A stretch of 64,000 bases of DNA from Nemopilema nomurai (GCA_003864495.1 ML133386.1:3545375-3609374); one strand, 5' to 3'; positions 13,301 to 26,984 are shown, counted from the stretch's first letter. Program-made: numbers and translations. The notes: generated from the sequence alone by a model not told the origin.

Positions 13301-16300
13301 CCTTTCGACTCAGGTTTTATCTCTCAGCAGTGTGCAATGAGAGAAAACTTCAAAACACATTACTCGTTTCAGGTCAAGAAATGATAACAGAATAGGCACT
13401 ACGTCGAACAACATTGATACGGAAGACGAAAGGTGAACAATGTGGTTCTTGAGATATCGCTAAGGAAGAGGTGTGGGGATTAGAAAAAGGAACCAGCTAA
13501 AGACTGGCCTGCGAACTGCAAAGGTTAAAGCAAGGCGAAGCTTGGATATCACAATTCATAGCATTGGAAAGCCAACAAAAAGAGCGTGACTCTTCTTCTG
13601 TTGACACCGGAAAATCTTAGGCTTACTTTGGTGTACGACTTAACAAACTTCTGACGTCAATAATAAGAGACGCTACTTCGTGCACGTCAGACGCCTCTAT
13701 TGCTTTCACTTCTTGAAAGCGGGAACGTCTTGTCAGAATGACCACCATACATAGAAACCTGTAACGCCAGGTTAATGCCAGTTGGGTGATGCGTAAAAAG
13801 GCGCCAGTGAATAGAATGAATATGCCTAGAGGTCACGAGGTCAGAATGATTACGTCATAAGAGCTTGGTGTAGAATCAGGTGCCACCATAGATGATCTGA
13901 TCTTCTTTGCATTACGCATTACCTCTAAGTCTTTATCGATCACGCAAGGCGTAAACAATACGTTTGTGCGATTGATTTCGTACGAGATAATTCTCATTGA
14001 AGACTGACAGCCAATAAAAGGCGATTTCGGGCGAATGTTTTCGGACACATTCGGCCGTGTTCAACCATGACGGAGGAACTTCCGAAGCAACTGACATCAT
14101 GCCACTAATTTTATTCGACGCGCAATTTCACCGAAACTGAAACAGGAAACCTGATAGCTGAAAGAGATGTGTACTAGAGAGTGAAAGAGACTGACTTCTT
14201 GGGTGTAATCAAAATAAAACGTGAAGTCTCTTGATATGCCTCGTGCTAAGAGTACGCTTGGGTGGGATGGTAATGAGTGGTGACTAAGCTTCTGATGAAA
14301 TTTCTTGGATCAAGGGTATAGTAGAGCAGACGAGACATCAATACACAACAGTTTAAAGATTACCAGTTGAAAAACCATGAACAACGAAGACCATATGGCA
14401 AGCCAAGTGTCCATCCAACATGGCAGCACGGTCCGCATGCAACAGAAATCGAAAAGCTGCTACAATTAACTAATCTGGGAACGATGTCTAATCAAGACAT
14501 GTGGTCTAGGTTAGGCATATTAACAAACACACAATCCCCTACTTATACTGGCGTGGAGTTTTGATCTAAAATGAAAGATGCTTACGATTCACTCCGCCAA
14601 GACCTGTCCGTGACTAAATCCTTGAATTTCGTCGGTGATTTTGTCGGCGAGCCTGTCACAAGTTCTACTTTTTGATTTGTTGGGGTCGATCGTGGAAACT
14701 CCAAAGAGTTGTTGTCACTATCATCCTCTACGAGGAAAAAATTATTCATTAGTGGAATCAGTGTCAGGAAGTAGCTGTTACCAAAGAAAAATCTCCTTGT
14801 TTCTAGACAAAGTAAAACGATGAGCATTTGGTAAATGAGTTGGCGGGATTAGCTTCCATTAAATTGACTACTAGAGGAAGGTTTTGTTTCAAGACTTCAA
14901 ACTCAGGATACTGTAGCATGTTAAAATAAGATATTTAGATATCCTTTCCATTGTGAGTATAAACTCTGTACAAGAGTTAAGGGAAAATGAAGGTGTTGTA
15001 CTGTACACAAAACGGGGAGTGTTCCGTGACTCGCAGGTTTGTAGAGTACTGATCGTTATTTAATTGAATCTTAAAAAGAACATACTGACAGTCTTGCAGT
15101 GATTAGAAAAAAATTGGGGGAGATTAATAACCGACATTTTCAACTTGGCCTGTTAGGACAAGTTCTTGCAGAGTAGCTGATGCCTTTTGTTGTTAGTTTA
15201 TTCATTTCGACGTATTCATGGCTGACTAAAGGAAAGGATACTTGAGACTCGCAAACCGAAACTGTGTTTGGATCTGGTAGCACAAACAGCAGCATTATAA
15301 GCAAAGCAGAGACTTTTCAAACGCTGAAATTATCGCTTATCTTTAGTATGGGTGGTCGAAACTAGCGGGGCCTTGGTCAGGGGTTACCGTCCGCAAGACT
15401 GTCTAAAAATGTCGTACTACCGCGAGAACAATAGTGAATAAGAACTGACACGTTTCTGACAGTATTGACAAAAAGATGACTCGAGACTGAAGATGGCATG
15501 TCAATATTCAACTTTCATTTTAGACACAATTGCATCTTTTGGCCGAAAAGAGCCATATTTTTTGGCCAGGCCATCTCCTAAGTGGCACGGTAATTAGAGT
15601 GACTCAGGGTCTCTACTCAGTCCTATGTTCCATATACGCCTATGTTTGTGTGGAAGTCTGGCTACTCAATAGAAGGATGAATATGGTTAGTGCACCAGGA
15701 AAGCAGTATGAAAACTGACACTGCCAATTTCTGAAGCGAAACCAAATAAAGAAAGGTTACGTATTCAAATGAGACGCTATAGGTACAATGCGAAACTGAA
15801 AGAAAAAGCTTTCTGTTCTTAGCTCCAGTTCCCGGTAAACATCTTTCCGCGTTACCAATGGCACACCGTGGGGAGCTATGAGTCAAAAGTGGGGGATGAA
15901 CAGAGAGGTTCACAGGCTGAGGGCAAAACGACAAAATCCCCCGATCCGGCGCTAATTATGTAATTTGCGATTCAAGCGACGAGCTAAATCCGAAAACTTC
16001 AGTGGGTGCTATTTTCGCCACTTGAGTCAATCAAAAGCTGTTTACAGAAATAGTTTCTGAAAGTTAAACCACGCTACATAAATACGAATATGATACAGCC
16101 GATCTCAGCAATCGATGTAAAATTATGTTCAAATGGTTGCAAAGATATGCCAAAACGTGCACTGGTGCCCCCATTGCCCCAGCTGCCCCCACTGCATCCT
16201 CATCCTTGGCAATATGGCAGCTGAAAGATCTAAGGTCTCATGAACAACAGAAATTTTAAAATACCTGGTTCACTCTCGTACTCAAAGATGTCGTTGATCT

Positions 16301-19300
16301 TTCCCGCAGCTGGTTACGAAAAAGCGACAAATTAGACACGACAAATTATATGTTTCTGCCAAACCACAAATATCAATTTGCACCAGTTGTGCCAGCCAAA
16401 TCTTCCAAATACCCAAGGCCTGGTTATTCGCACTTACAAGCTAGAACATCATACACCATGCGTTAACTTGCCACTAGTTCTATAATTGGTACTCTTACAC
16501 AGAGTTGTCGCCAGCGCAATAGCTTTAATAACGTGTAATGCTAGCAAATCCTAGATAGTACTAAATTCTATGTGACCATCGAAAGTACAAAACTGCACCA
16601 CCAGACTGGAATGTTTGGATGCTTGGGTATAGGCAGCTTGAAGCAAGGAAAAGTCTGAGAAGAGCTATAATTCCAGGCAGATCCAACAAAACAATCCAAT
16701 TATCATCCAAAATATCTTCCAGTGTCTAGAGTTTAAAACAATTATTTCTAGTCAACAGGATCATCTTCAGTTGTATAAATACAAAGGGAAGCAGAGGCAT
16801 TGTTAAAAGGGTTGACATGACAGAATTGACCAAGTTGAAAATGGCGAGGCAATAATACACAAAACTTGAAAATAGGGACAGGTGAGCAGACCTATTACCC
16901 ATCCGGATATTCATATCTACAGTAGACAAAAGGAAACAGCTAAGATGTAGCCAAACGTTGCATGAGGCCAGAAACAAACTCTTTATACGCATCATAGAGC
17001 AGTTGCAGGACGGCAAACTTTAAGTATAAACTGGTTAAAGAAGGCATGAATAGAGGAGAGCATTGTCACACAGGGAAATGAAGTGAGGAAGAAGATGCCT
17101 TTAAACGATGCCACATAGCTCATTCAGAGGAAGATTGGGGAAAGTGCAGCAACACAAGACAAGAAAGGAGGAGCAAAGATAGTAAATTTAAAGTGTCAAC
17201 TTCAAACGCTTTGCTTCCAATCTTGCTGACAATATGATAAAAATAACAACTCTAGGACCACCAGCTTGTGCTTGTAGACAAACCAACATAATTTGTTAAG
17301 TCGGTGGGTATAAAACACTGGAAGCACAACAAGGACAGCACAACGTTCTAAATACTTAACCTCGCAAGCCCAAAACAGTAGCCTATGTGTTGTAATCATG
17401 GCGGACAAACCTTTGTAGGCCAAATATTCCTCAGCGTATTTGACGGATTGGACGAAACTGCTACCAGCAGAACTACCCTCTTCCTACGAAGAAAGGACAT
17501 GCACGTGGAAATGGTTTTCTGAAAAAAACCCACCCCAACAGACTAAAGAACAGGATTTTTGGTCGCAGTTAAAATATAGAGGCACAATAATAAATGAATA
17601 ATACATAGAACAAAGAGGCCTTTTTGCAATTAGCTCTGCAATTGCAAGTGTTGGTTGTTGGCTCTGATGAGGAATCGATGCTTTCGCTTTCTGCTCTATT
17701 CTTGTCCTCTAATCAGGAAATCATCGTGGCGATGTGGATGGGATGATGTTTTGCTCAATTAAAGTGAGGTGAAAGACCAAAAGCACTGATAAAGCGCTTC
17801 TGTGGAGAAATGTAATACTAAGAAACTAGTTTCCGAGAACAAAGTATCATTTACTCAAGAAGCCTGTATGCATAGAACACCAGGTTCTCGATTTTTTTAG
17901 TTGGCAAGTCATCTGGGTTCACAGAGCTGTGCACGTTTGTGGTATACATAGAACATGACGGTTCTGCGCCTATTTTCGTATATTTGGCAAACTACGTCGT
18001 CTTAATATGTAGGAATTTTGGAGTCTGTCTACATTTCTAAGCAAAATTGCATTCCATTTAGACAGAAAGAGTTCGTGTTTTTACATGGATTCTTTCAAAA
18101 AAGGGTATGAAGTGGACGCTGGTTGGTTATTTACAGCCAATGTTGCAACCTTCTAGTGTTTTTCGACCCGCAAATGGCTATTAATTTTGTCAGCGTTTGA
18201 TCATTTTCCAATGCCTGCATACTTTGAGGAATATCAGAGGAAAGAGTACTACGCATGCAAAAATCATATTTCCGTTGTTTGTTGATAGTGTGATGCATAG
18301 CAACAGGCATCTCACAGATGAAGTAAACGCAGAAAGCTGAAGGGACAATTTTAAGCTTTTGTGCATCGAGGTTACACTTTGCAGTATTTCTCATACGCAC
18401 ACAATCAGGACTTCATTCATTGAAAATCATGCGCAACGACCTACCAAAATCATTTTCCTTCTGTCCTCGTCGCAGCAAAATGGCAACACGCATGTTTCAG
18501 TTATTGGAAGTCTACATTAATAAAAAAGACAACTTTGATATCAGTTTGTCCTTATAAGACAGAAAAATGAGAGGTAAATATATTTAGCCACAAAAACCGC
18601 TTGCAACGAGAAAAGAATAAGTATACAAAATGTGCAAAAGGAAAAAAATATCAAAATCACTTAAAATAGAGCAGAAAGGAAAATATTGTCAGCATTGAAA
18701 ATCTGAAATGAAGTTAGATAAAAAAGACAAGTTCTAAATGAGAGGAAAGCTGAGTTCAAAAGGAATAAACGCAATATCTAGGCAGTCTTTCAAGATACTC
18801 ATTGCGAAACTTTAAAGCTAAGAAACCTACATTAAACGGTTCATATCCCCAACATTCCAGTTACTGTCGAGAAAATACACCCAAACTTTTGGTCTTTTTC
18901 CTTTAACCATTGAATGAAACTGAAATTCAAAATAATCAATTATTTGCTAAAATCCAGTGCCATTATTACCCCCCCCCCCCCCCAAAAAAACTCAAGGCAT
19001 TAAAACATTCAATTTCCAATACATATTAAATCAAATGAAGTCTTGTCCAAGAGTTGTATCAAATCTTGTCCTAAATCAACAAGATCTTTACCAGGCTTTT
19101 TTTCTACAATGCTGGTAATCAAGCTTATAGTTACTGTTAATTTGCATTCGGTTTCAGCATGGTCTGTCAAGCAAGGCTTTGACAACTGCAGTCAGTGCTT
19201 GGTCATTACGAAGAACTCGACCAGAAACAGAACTTACAATTCCTGGCCAGTATGGGTCCTTTTTGAACTTCGCCCACACTACGTCGCCTCGTGTCATTGA

Positions 19301-22300
19301 CTCTATGAACCAAAGGATATTAACATCAAGAGCAACATGCAAGGTATTTTAAACAGCTGTTCTCGCTCACTTCTCACTATAATGTCCACCACACATTTAT
19401 GAATATTGTGAGCGAAGAGCACATTTTAGTATTGCTTCATCAGAAAATTCTACTGAGTGTGTGTGTGTGTGTGTGAGTGAGTGAGTTATTGAGTGAGTGA
19501 ATTGGGATAATGAGTGAGTGAGTGAGTGAGTTGGTGAGTAAGTGAATGAGTAGGTGAGTGGATGAGTGAGTGTGTGACTGAATGGGTTGTTGAGTGGGTG
19601 AGTGAGTTGATGAATAGGTGAGTTAGTGAATAGTAGAGTGAATGAGTAAGTTAGTGAGAGAGTAAATGAATAAGTGAATGACCGAGTAGTTGAGTGAGTG
19701 ACAAAGTGAATGAGTTGATGATTGAGTTAATTAATTAGTGAGCAAGTACGTGGATGAGTGAGTGAGTGAGTGATTGAGTGAGTAAGGAATAAATTATGTT
19801 ACGAGTCTATATCATTTTCATGTTTCTCGCAAAGATGCCTTGACATGTTCCCCTGCACCCATATCAATGTCGAAGAAGCACACTTACTTACTTTACTTGA
19901 TTAGAAGTTCTCTACTTTTCATTGAGACCTTTCTTGACAACAGGCAGGTGTAAAAGAGATTTTTTCATGTAGGAGGTAAATGGCCACTTCAAATATACAA
20001 AAGAGGTAAGTCCTATGCGTTATATATTAAAGCAGGGCATCCTATGCCTTATGGTTGGACAACGTAATATTTTAAACTTCGGCATAGCTTACCGTGTGTC
20101 GCCTTTAAGTTAAAACATTTTCAGTAACATGGGTGGCTTGATCAACTTTTTGTTGCCAGACGAGGCACAGGACAAATTTAGACGAAAGTCGATAGCAAGA
20201 ATAAATCACAAAGCTCTAGGCTCAAAACAAGAACCAGCTTTTCTAGAATGGCGCAAATATAGGCCGTAAAACTCTAATCCCGAAACGAAAAGCCGGCGAT
20301 CCCAGTAAGCTTGTAATCGTTGTGGTTTTAAAGGGAATCAGAATCTAAAGTGGCGTGAATTCACATGTGAGAGAACCAGATGCGCTTTGACTTGATGCTC
20401 ACTGCAGAAATCCATTACAAGATAGAATGACAAACAGCCGTCGTTCGGCTTCGAGGCCAGCACATGTGACAGAATAGAGTGACAAAATGAAGGGCAACCG
20501 ACCTGGCCTCCTTTTGATTGGCGTGAAAGCAACAGGCAGATCCTCCCCTTCGCTATCACTGTCCTTTTTGCCACTGTCACAATCTCGACTGACAGAGCTT
20601 GCACTATTAGGTCTACTGCTAGAGGTTCTTGCATTTTCATGACTTTGAACACTGCTGCTGAGAAGGAAAAAAGAATATAGAATTCGACTAGTCGATTGCC
20701 ATGCAATATGCGCAATAAATATCATACATTAGTTACAAACACAATGAACCATTAAGTTTTTATTTGAATTAAATGTATGGAAAGAATTCTCTAAAATCTC
20801 AATTTTGATCTGAGGATACTTTTCATGAACCTTTAAGAAGTCAATTCTGTATGAGCAAGGTCTACTGCAGTGGTCTTAAGATGGATTTTAAGAAGCAGTT
20901 GGCGATTTGATAGAGAAAGTAAACAGAGAGACATGAACAAGGAAAAATCATTGAAAATTCATTCAAGCCATTGTACTTTATTTATGCCGTTTGCATTAAT
21001 GAGAAATATCTGCCACACTCGCCTAAAAACATCTTAATTTCGTGGTAGTGGCGGTTATCAGTGCGCCTTAATTACCAGCCAATCACACACTGATGAAGGC
21101 CTCATTGGGTGTGCCTTTTATAACGGAAGATAACTACAGCCCAAAATTGGCAAGAGCGTGGCTTGATAATGCACCAAAACTTCCTTCCGATCGACTGGTG
21201 AAATACCAAATGGAATGGTCTTCGCCTAAGGGGGTGGCACGTGGAATATCCATTTCAAATATCACATTAAATATAGAAAGGTTAAGAAGAAAGGATAGCT
21301 GGCAAGAATAAACTGGGAAAAGCCGGGATCCCGGTTCATAGAAGTAAGGCTCAAGTATCGAATGATTTTCATTTGTCCAACTAAAATTAGTTAGAGACAG
21401 ACCAGGCATCAAAACTGCAAGGCGTCAGCACTAAAAGGGCATCCTAAAGCACCTGCCAAATATGAACAGAGAAAAGAATGCCGAACTAAATCCCCAACTT
21501 CCTTTATGTGGATTTCTGTGTCGTTAAACGAATCCCTACAGATATGCCAGAGAAATGCCGCAAGAGGCAATACAACGGAGTAGGAGCATCGGACACCCAT
21601 TCATCGTTGTTTGCCAAGTCGCAGCAACAAAACAGGCAACATCAAACGAGCACGGCCGCATGCAAGCGACGGTATTACGCGATGCAGGCATAAGCCCTCT
21701 TTCTCAATCCACCCACAGGGTCGGTCGGTTTTAATTTAATTCAATAAATACGATAAAAGCTGGCAGTGGGTGGAATTCTGAACAGGGGAAATGGGCAGTT
21801 ATTGCCGAGGCGATCCCCAAAAGACACTTTTAAGCCCTAATTGAGTTGATCGTTTTGGAAAAATTTGTGAAATCGCTTCTGCCAAGTCAGAATAAAAATT
21901 GATGAATGTCCAACGTTGGCCAATTTTATTTACCGTGTTGCAGAAGTGCAGCATCTTTCCCGTTACCCTTTCAAGCACTTTTATTGCATTTGTTCCTTTG
22001 AATCATGCACAACCATCTCAGTAAATTCTAGACACCAAGTACAAAACATAGCAATAAAAAGTTTGTATGTTGTAAAAACAAACCAAAAAAGAACCTTAAA
22101 GAAAGAAAATATGAATTACCTCAAATCACTAGAACTTCTTTTAGACTTCTGTTGAGATGAATTGCCTTTGAAGGAGAGCAGTGCTTCTGTAATTCTAGCC
22201 AAAACTTGAAGCTAAAAAACTGTTTCTACAATACATTTTTTACTTTTTAGTATGTTACTCTTACATTTGTCTCCTGTTCAAAATTGTTTCAAGAAACAAA

Positions 22301-25168
22301 CCGTTTTACCATTTTTTGCAAAAGGCACTAAAGCATCCTAAAATTCATCCCTCAAACTTTAGATTTATTCAAACAAATAAACTACCATCCAAGAGATTTC
22401 ATTAAAATTCTTAATAATGAGCTTTGAGGAAACTTCAAAGCATTTTCTTTGAAATTCCAATTCAAATTAAAATCTCTGATATCAAATCCAGTCTCAAGCC
22501 CCTATCATTCCAACCTCTCTATCAATTTTTTAACAATGACCATCTACAAAATCTCATTAGTATAACTGCTAATTTAGCAAAAAATCAGAAAAAAGTGCAG
22601 TTTCTCTAAGAATGCAATATGATCTCCTAAAATGCACCAGGAGATGGTCCATACAGAAGCTCTGCAAACATGTTTTAAGCAGGCCTACCCTGGAATCTTG
22701 CTTCTGCCTCTTTGACAGCTCTTTTGAATGACAAACATCTCTGCTTACTTTTGAGATCTGTAACAAAGAGAATCTCAGACAAGAGTTGTTCAAAGTGAAT
22801 CTAAAGTAGGAAAAATCATAGACTAATTGCAAAATGGCTATTTTGTATGTTTAGCTATAGTGCAACCTCCCTATTTTAGCTGGAAATGTGGAAGTGCATA
22901 AAACATGAATGAAAATCACCAATCATATATATATACTTCAAATACTTCTAATAGCAATAATTGATGTTGTTGCTTCAAAGAAATCAAAGAAAAATTGATA
23001 TCAAAAGCAGAGGAACAACAGAAGTGAATGGACAAACATAACTCCTTGGATTACTTAGGTCACAACTACCTAGCTCATGAACACTTTCTGTCCTTCAAGC
23101 TCCAGCCTTCTCCTCCTTACCCTCAAGTTATTTTACATGACCCATAAAAGCTGGATGAAATCATCCAAAAAAATTTGGAAGGATACATAAACCGAGGCAC
23201 CTACTGGAAACTGGGTTTCTAGAAAAACTTTCTCAAAAGGTTAAAAAGTTTCTGACGAAAGTTTCTGAAAAAGTGTTTCAAGTGTTAAAACAAAAATTAA
23301 TCCTTACTCACTTTCTCCTTCTTTCAAAAAGTAATCTTTCTCTGAACAGTCCCAGTCTGCAATTTTTGTTCTATTTGATAATCTTTTGCTGAAATAACAA
23401 AAGAAGCAAATGATGCAACAAACATCTCAAAATTACATTTTGGACCAAATTATATGTTCAGATGAGGGGTCCTGAAGATGCATATACCATGGGCAGGTCA
23501 AGTTCATATAAAAACACAAATTAGATGTTTGATAAAATAACTTAATATAAGACAATATAAATCAATTCTTGCTATTCTGAGCAGCATACCAGCACAAAAA
23601 TTTGTGCTTTCTGAACTTTGGTTATGGTTATGGGCAATGCAAGACAATTTAATAAAACTATTTGGTAAAAAGGAGAAGATAGAGGTGTTTCTCAGTAACA
23701 GATGGAACATGCAACAGGGATGTGTTTATGGCTTTGGTTCAGCATCACACATTGGCACCAATAAATATTGCCAATATTGTCTTAGGTAGAAATGTAGCAA
23801 GCAAACATTGCTTCAAGACAAGTGACAAACAGAATTCACATCTACAGAAAAAATCTATACAATTTTTTGTGATCAATAAACAATTAGTTTGGCCATGATT
23901 TGCATTGGAGTTTAGTGCAAAATAGTGTTACCACTCGCGTTTATCGAAGAGACAAACAAAGTCAACTGCTTTGCCATCAACAACTTCTTCTTTCACCTGA
24001 AAAGAGAAAACACATAGTTGAATTAATGGTAGCAATACCACAAAATCTTGCAAACAAGAAGCTGTTCCTAAAGTTTCACATAATTCAGATGATAATTCAC
24101 TAACAAAAAACAGTTGCTTCTTTTCTTTACTCTGAGCTTCTTGCGTGTAGTTTACCAGTGGAAAAACTAGCCATCTATTATCATTACAGTTCTATTGCAT
24201 TGTGAATTAATCCCAAAAATTTTCAATTATCACCTAGTTAGAACTGAATGAACACTTGGCTTGGTAGCATTTGTTTTTGCTTGCAAGTAGCTCATGTCAT
24301 TGGTACATCGGCTCTCTCAGGACATGAGGATGTGCAAAAAAACGTAAATTGAAACATGCACACTATTTATAAGAATATCTAATTTTTTTCCAAGCCTCAG
24401 TAGTTTAAAATTTTTCGACTTTGAGCCTAAGACTACTATTAAATTATTTTTGCCAAACACAAGGTGTAGATTTGCGAAAAATATTAAATCTTTTCTGATG
24501 TGTTGCTCCATCATAAATTTCAACAAGAACAAACAAACATATATGTATATATATATATATTTGTATATATATATAGTTGTTTTGCTTTTGGAGAAAACTC
24601 AGATCAAGGAGAATTTTGGTCTTGATGAAAGTTGAGTCTGGCATTATTTATGAATTATTCTTAAATTTTAGCAATTTTAGGCCTTAATTATTCTTATAGA
24701 CTTTGTTCTTATAAAAAAATGTGTAAGTCTTTAAATATCCAACTACAAAACTTCGATTGCTGATCACAAAAGCCTACCACCCGCAATGCTTTTGCAACAA
24801 ATTGGAAGTGATATTTTGCCCTAATGTCTCCATTCAAAATAAAGCAACCGAGTGTTTGAGATAGCAACTCCTTGATGATCCACCGTGAAATGCATAATAC
24901 CTGGGAAAACCTTAAAAACTGGCATGTAAATATTGGCCTAACTTAATGATCTAATTCTCGTCTTCGCACTAAAAATTGCCTAACCTACAAGTCAGACCGG
25001 TCACAAGCTGGGCCTTTCGTTGATTTTTCAGCCTTGTTCTGAAGATCAAATGTTTAAAGTATTATTTGGTAGTTTTACCTCTGCAGGCCAATAAACTCCC
25101 CGATAAAATTTGGCCCAAACAATTCTCTCCATTTCCTGGCAGGCATATTTCAAATCTGATCTACTCAT
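10366..25168 (-). CDS. PWWP3A: PWWP domain protein, PWWP3A/MUM1-like
   Basis: Probable nuclear chromatin reader (PWWP domains bind methylated histone tails and DNA; vertebrate MUM1/EXPAND1 acts in the DNA-damage response). Sixteen coding exons, 453 aa: 25168-25079, 23996-23932, 23388-23312, 22757-22689, 22186-22120, 20657-20503, 19302-19222, 18900-18831, 18511-18445, 17483-17411, 16309-16265, 14727-14586, 11496-11448, 11092-10961, 10761-10660, 10443-10366. Phase is kept at every join. The start ATG has an in-frame TGA nine codons upstream. Seen: an N-terminal PWWP-like module (residues 12-80, VWAKFYRGVYWPAE); a Ser/Asp-rich linker (about 105-170); the main PWWP (176-240, GDVVWAKFKKDPYWPGI, VWVYFLD, LPFCC); a second acidic linker (about 280-300); and a helical C-terminus with VSEVWLPEAIVLGLM, resembling the LLPEAI motif I recall from MUM1. 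Least certain is the exon 7 donor (G then GTCGAG), chosen because the stronger GTAAGT upstream breaks the frame. Confidence 0.85.
18000..18125. repeat. Dispersed repeat family B, fragment 1
   Basis: Contains a block of the type tctacatttctaagcaaaat followed by gaaagagttc and a T-rich run, closely matching 58025-58090, and aagtggacgctggttgg, the reverse complement of ccaatcagcgtccactt at about 57980. It lies in an intron of the PWWP3-like gene. The blocks are in a different order and orientation from the 58-kb copy, so this is a rearranged or composite element. Confidence 0.5.
18969..18983 (+). repeat. Poly-C tract in an intron
   Basis: Fifteen consecutive C residues followed by seven A, inside the intron between exons 7 and 8 of the PWWP3-like gene. 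Length is likely to be polymorphic or assembly-sensitive. Confidence 0.9.
19456..19792 (+). repeat. Degenerate GAGT tetranucleotide array
   Basis: A (gt)n run passes into about 330 bases of gagt-type tetramers with many substitutions (ttgagt, gtgaat, aagtga). It lies in an intron of the PWWP3-like gene. It is an aged microsatellite; no frame is conserved through it. Confidence 0.9.
24355..24705 (+). repeat. Dispersed repeat family A, copy 2
   Basis: Same block order as 6110-6350 but longer, because it carries an internal (TA)n microsatellite at about 24540-24578. It lies in the first intron of the PWWP3-like gene. Confidence 0.6.
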
Positions 25169-25191
25169 GCATCTCCCGCCAAATTTGCAAG

Positions 25192-25200
25192 GTCACGTGA
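25192..25200. promoter_or_regulatory. E-box just upstream of the PWWP3-like start codon
   Basis: A palindromic gtcacgtga lies 24 bases upstream of the ATG of the minus-strand PWWP3-like gene. CACGTG within GTCACGTGA is the binding site type of bHLH-ZIP factors (USF, MITF/TFE). Placement at the expected promoter is suggestive only. Confidence 0.4.
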
Positions 25201-26243
25201 TTGAAAAGAGCTCTTCCGTTGGCTTCGAAACCAAACGTCCGTTGGGAGTTAATAGCAACGGAAGCAACAGCAGCAACAATTATTTTGCAACTCAGGAGCA
25301 CAAATTCTGTAAACGGATTTTTAGTTTTAAGTTTCAGAGCTGACACTCGAAACAGCCTTGACATTTAACTTAATTTTCTTATACAACACTACACCTAACA
25401 TGCAGTTTGCATTCATTCATTCTTTTATTTTCAAATATCAATTGAATTGAAAAAGGAGAAATCACTGCAAGTAATAGTCTTGAGTTTCTAGGGAGGATAC
25501 CGACTTTGTTTTGTCTCAGCTGAGAGGCCATTTCAAAATCATGCACCTCTGTATGAGGAGTAATTTTCCCGTTTGAAAAAATTTCTAAGTAAGCAGTCTA
25601 CATTAGTTTATCGCTGTATATGGATGAACTATTCATTTTACTACGAAAGCACGTTTGAAAAATTCATTACCCAGGGAATTTGAGAAACCTGTAAAAAATC
25701 TTGATGGAAAATTGGACAGAAGATTTAAGAAACTGTCTACCATTACCTGATCTTTGTTTTTTATTAGAGAAAATCATCAGCTCAATTACATGTAATTCGT
25801 CAGCATCCCATTTTCTTTTGACAAATCTTGTTCTGTATGACAGCGAATGCAAATGTTTATCAATTCCAACTTTACATTGAGAGACAGTGCAAAATTTGCT
25901 TTACTTCATGGCCGGTGGAGAAAAAGAATTTTTGTAAAAATTTCCGCCTACCCCTTATTTTTTGTCAAAGAAACAAATTGTCCTGTTACTCTCATCTTAA
26001 AATAATACACTTGCCCTGTACCTCCAAGAATATAATAAATATCATATTAATGATAAAATAACTAGCAATATCTTATAAATCCTAGTTTTTCTCAAAGAAA
26101 CACAACAATCTACCATGATGCTATTTAATATACATAATCTACAATTTAATATGTATAACCATGTATAATATGTATACAGGCCTTGTAGGAAATCAATTCT
26201 TCTTGAAAAACTTAATTTTGAAAGCAACACCATAATTTTGCTA

Positions 26244-26902
26244 CACTACCGTTCAAAAAGTCTTGGGACAATTCGAAGTTTCGAATCTTCTGGCGAATGA
26301 AAACAATTTAAGGCGATCAAAAAATGTATCTTTTGAAACACTCCTATTATCCTTTAAAATGGTCTAAATAACGCTGTAAAAGCATCAATAAGTTGCAAAA
26401 TTTCAGCTCTTTTTATTCATTACAATTAATTATCAGAATTTGAAAACCTCTGCGCTTTGACCTTCTGGCAAACTAATCGAGATGTATAAAGTAATAAAGT
26501 GGGCAAATCTTTAACGGTTCTAGATTTAAAGAACGTTTTGCATACAGCGAAAACTGCATTTTTTGAGCAGCCCACAATTGATGCAGTTTCTTGGTAGCTT
26601 TTACCATTATTTTTATAAAAGATAATTTCCAGACGCTTCTCGTATTATATTTCACGACGTTAAATAACCTCCATGTTCATGTTTCTGGCCTAGAAAATTT
26701 TTAATCTTTAACGGTTAATCTTTTTCAAATAATTTGGCAAAATTGAAATACTTCGAAACATGAACAATGTCTTATAAAATTGTCATGGAAAAAGCCGGTT
26801 GTCGTACATAATAAGAGAGGATCAAATGCATGTTTTTCAAAGCTTTTATCAAAAGCGTCTTACGAAACTTCGAATTGTCCCAAGACTTTTTGAACGGTAG
26901 TG
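26244..26902. mobile_element. Tc1/mariner-type non-autonomous DNA transposon
   Basis: Bounded by about 40-base perfect terminal inverted repeats beginning CACTACCGTTCAAAAAGT and ending in the complement, each flanked by a TA dinucleotide (26242-26243 and 26903-26904), the target-site duplication of the Tc1/mariner superfamily. At 659 bases it is too short for a full transposase; only an N-terminal remnant is retained on the minus strand. The perfect arms suggest fairly recent mobility relative to other repeats in the window. Confidence 0.9.
26426..26644 (-). pseudogene. Tc1-like transposase N-terminal remnant
   Basis: An open stretch of about 72 codons inside the Tc1/mariner element encodes a helix-turn-helix pattern (YKNNGKSYQETASIVGCSKN, then SRTVKDLPT) typical of the DNA-binding paired-like domain at the start of Tc1 transposases. 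In-frame stops lie upstream of it and the DDE catalytic part is missing, so it cannot encode an active enzyme. Confidence 0.7.
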
Positions 26903-26984
26903 TACTAACAATTTTTACATTTAATACATAAGTTACAGTCTTGTTCTAAAGATGTCTTTTCCCCGTTAGTGGCAATAAAAAGTA

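Noticed and set aside
25667..25852. Short minus-strand ORF with a KRKWDADEL stretch before a GTAATG donor-like site
   Set aside because: It looks somewhat like a SANT/Myb start but is too short, has no second exon and is not in phase with the PWWP3-like gene.
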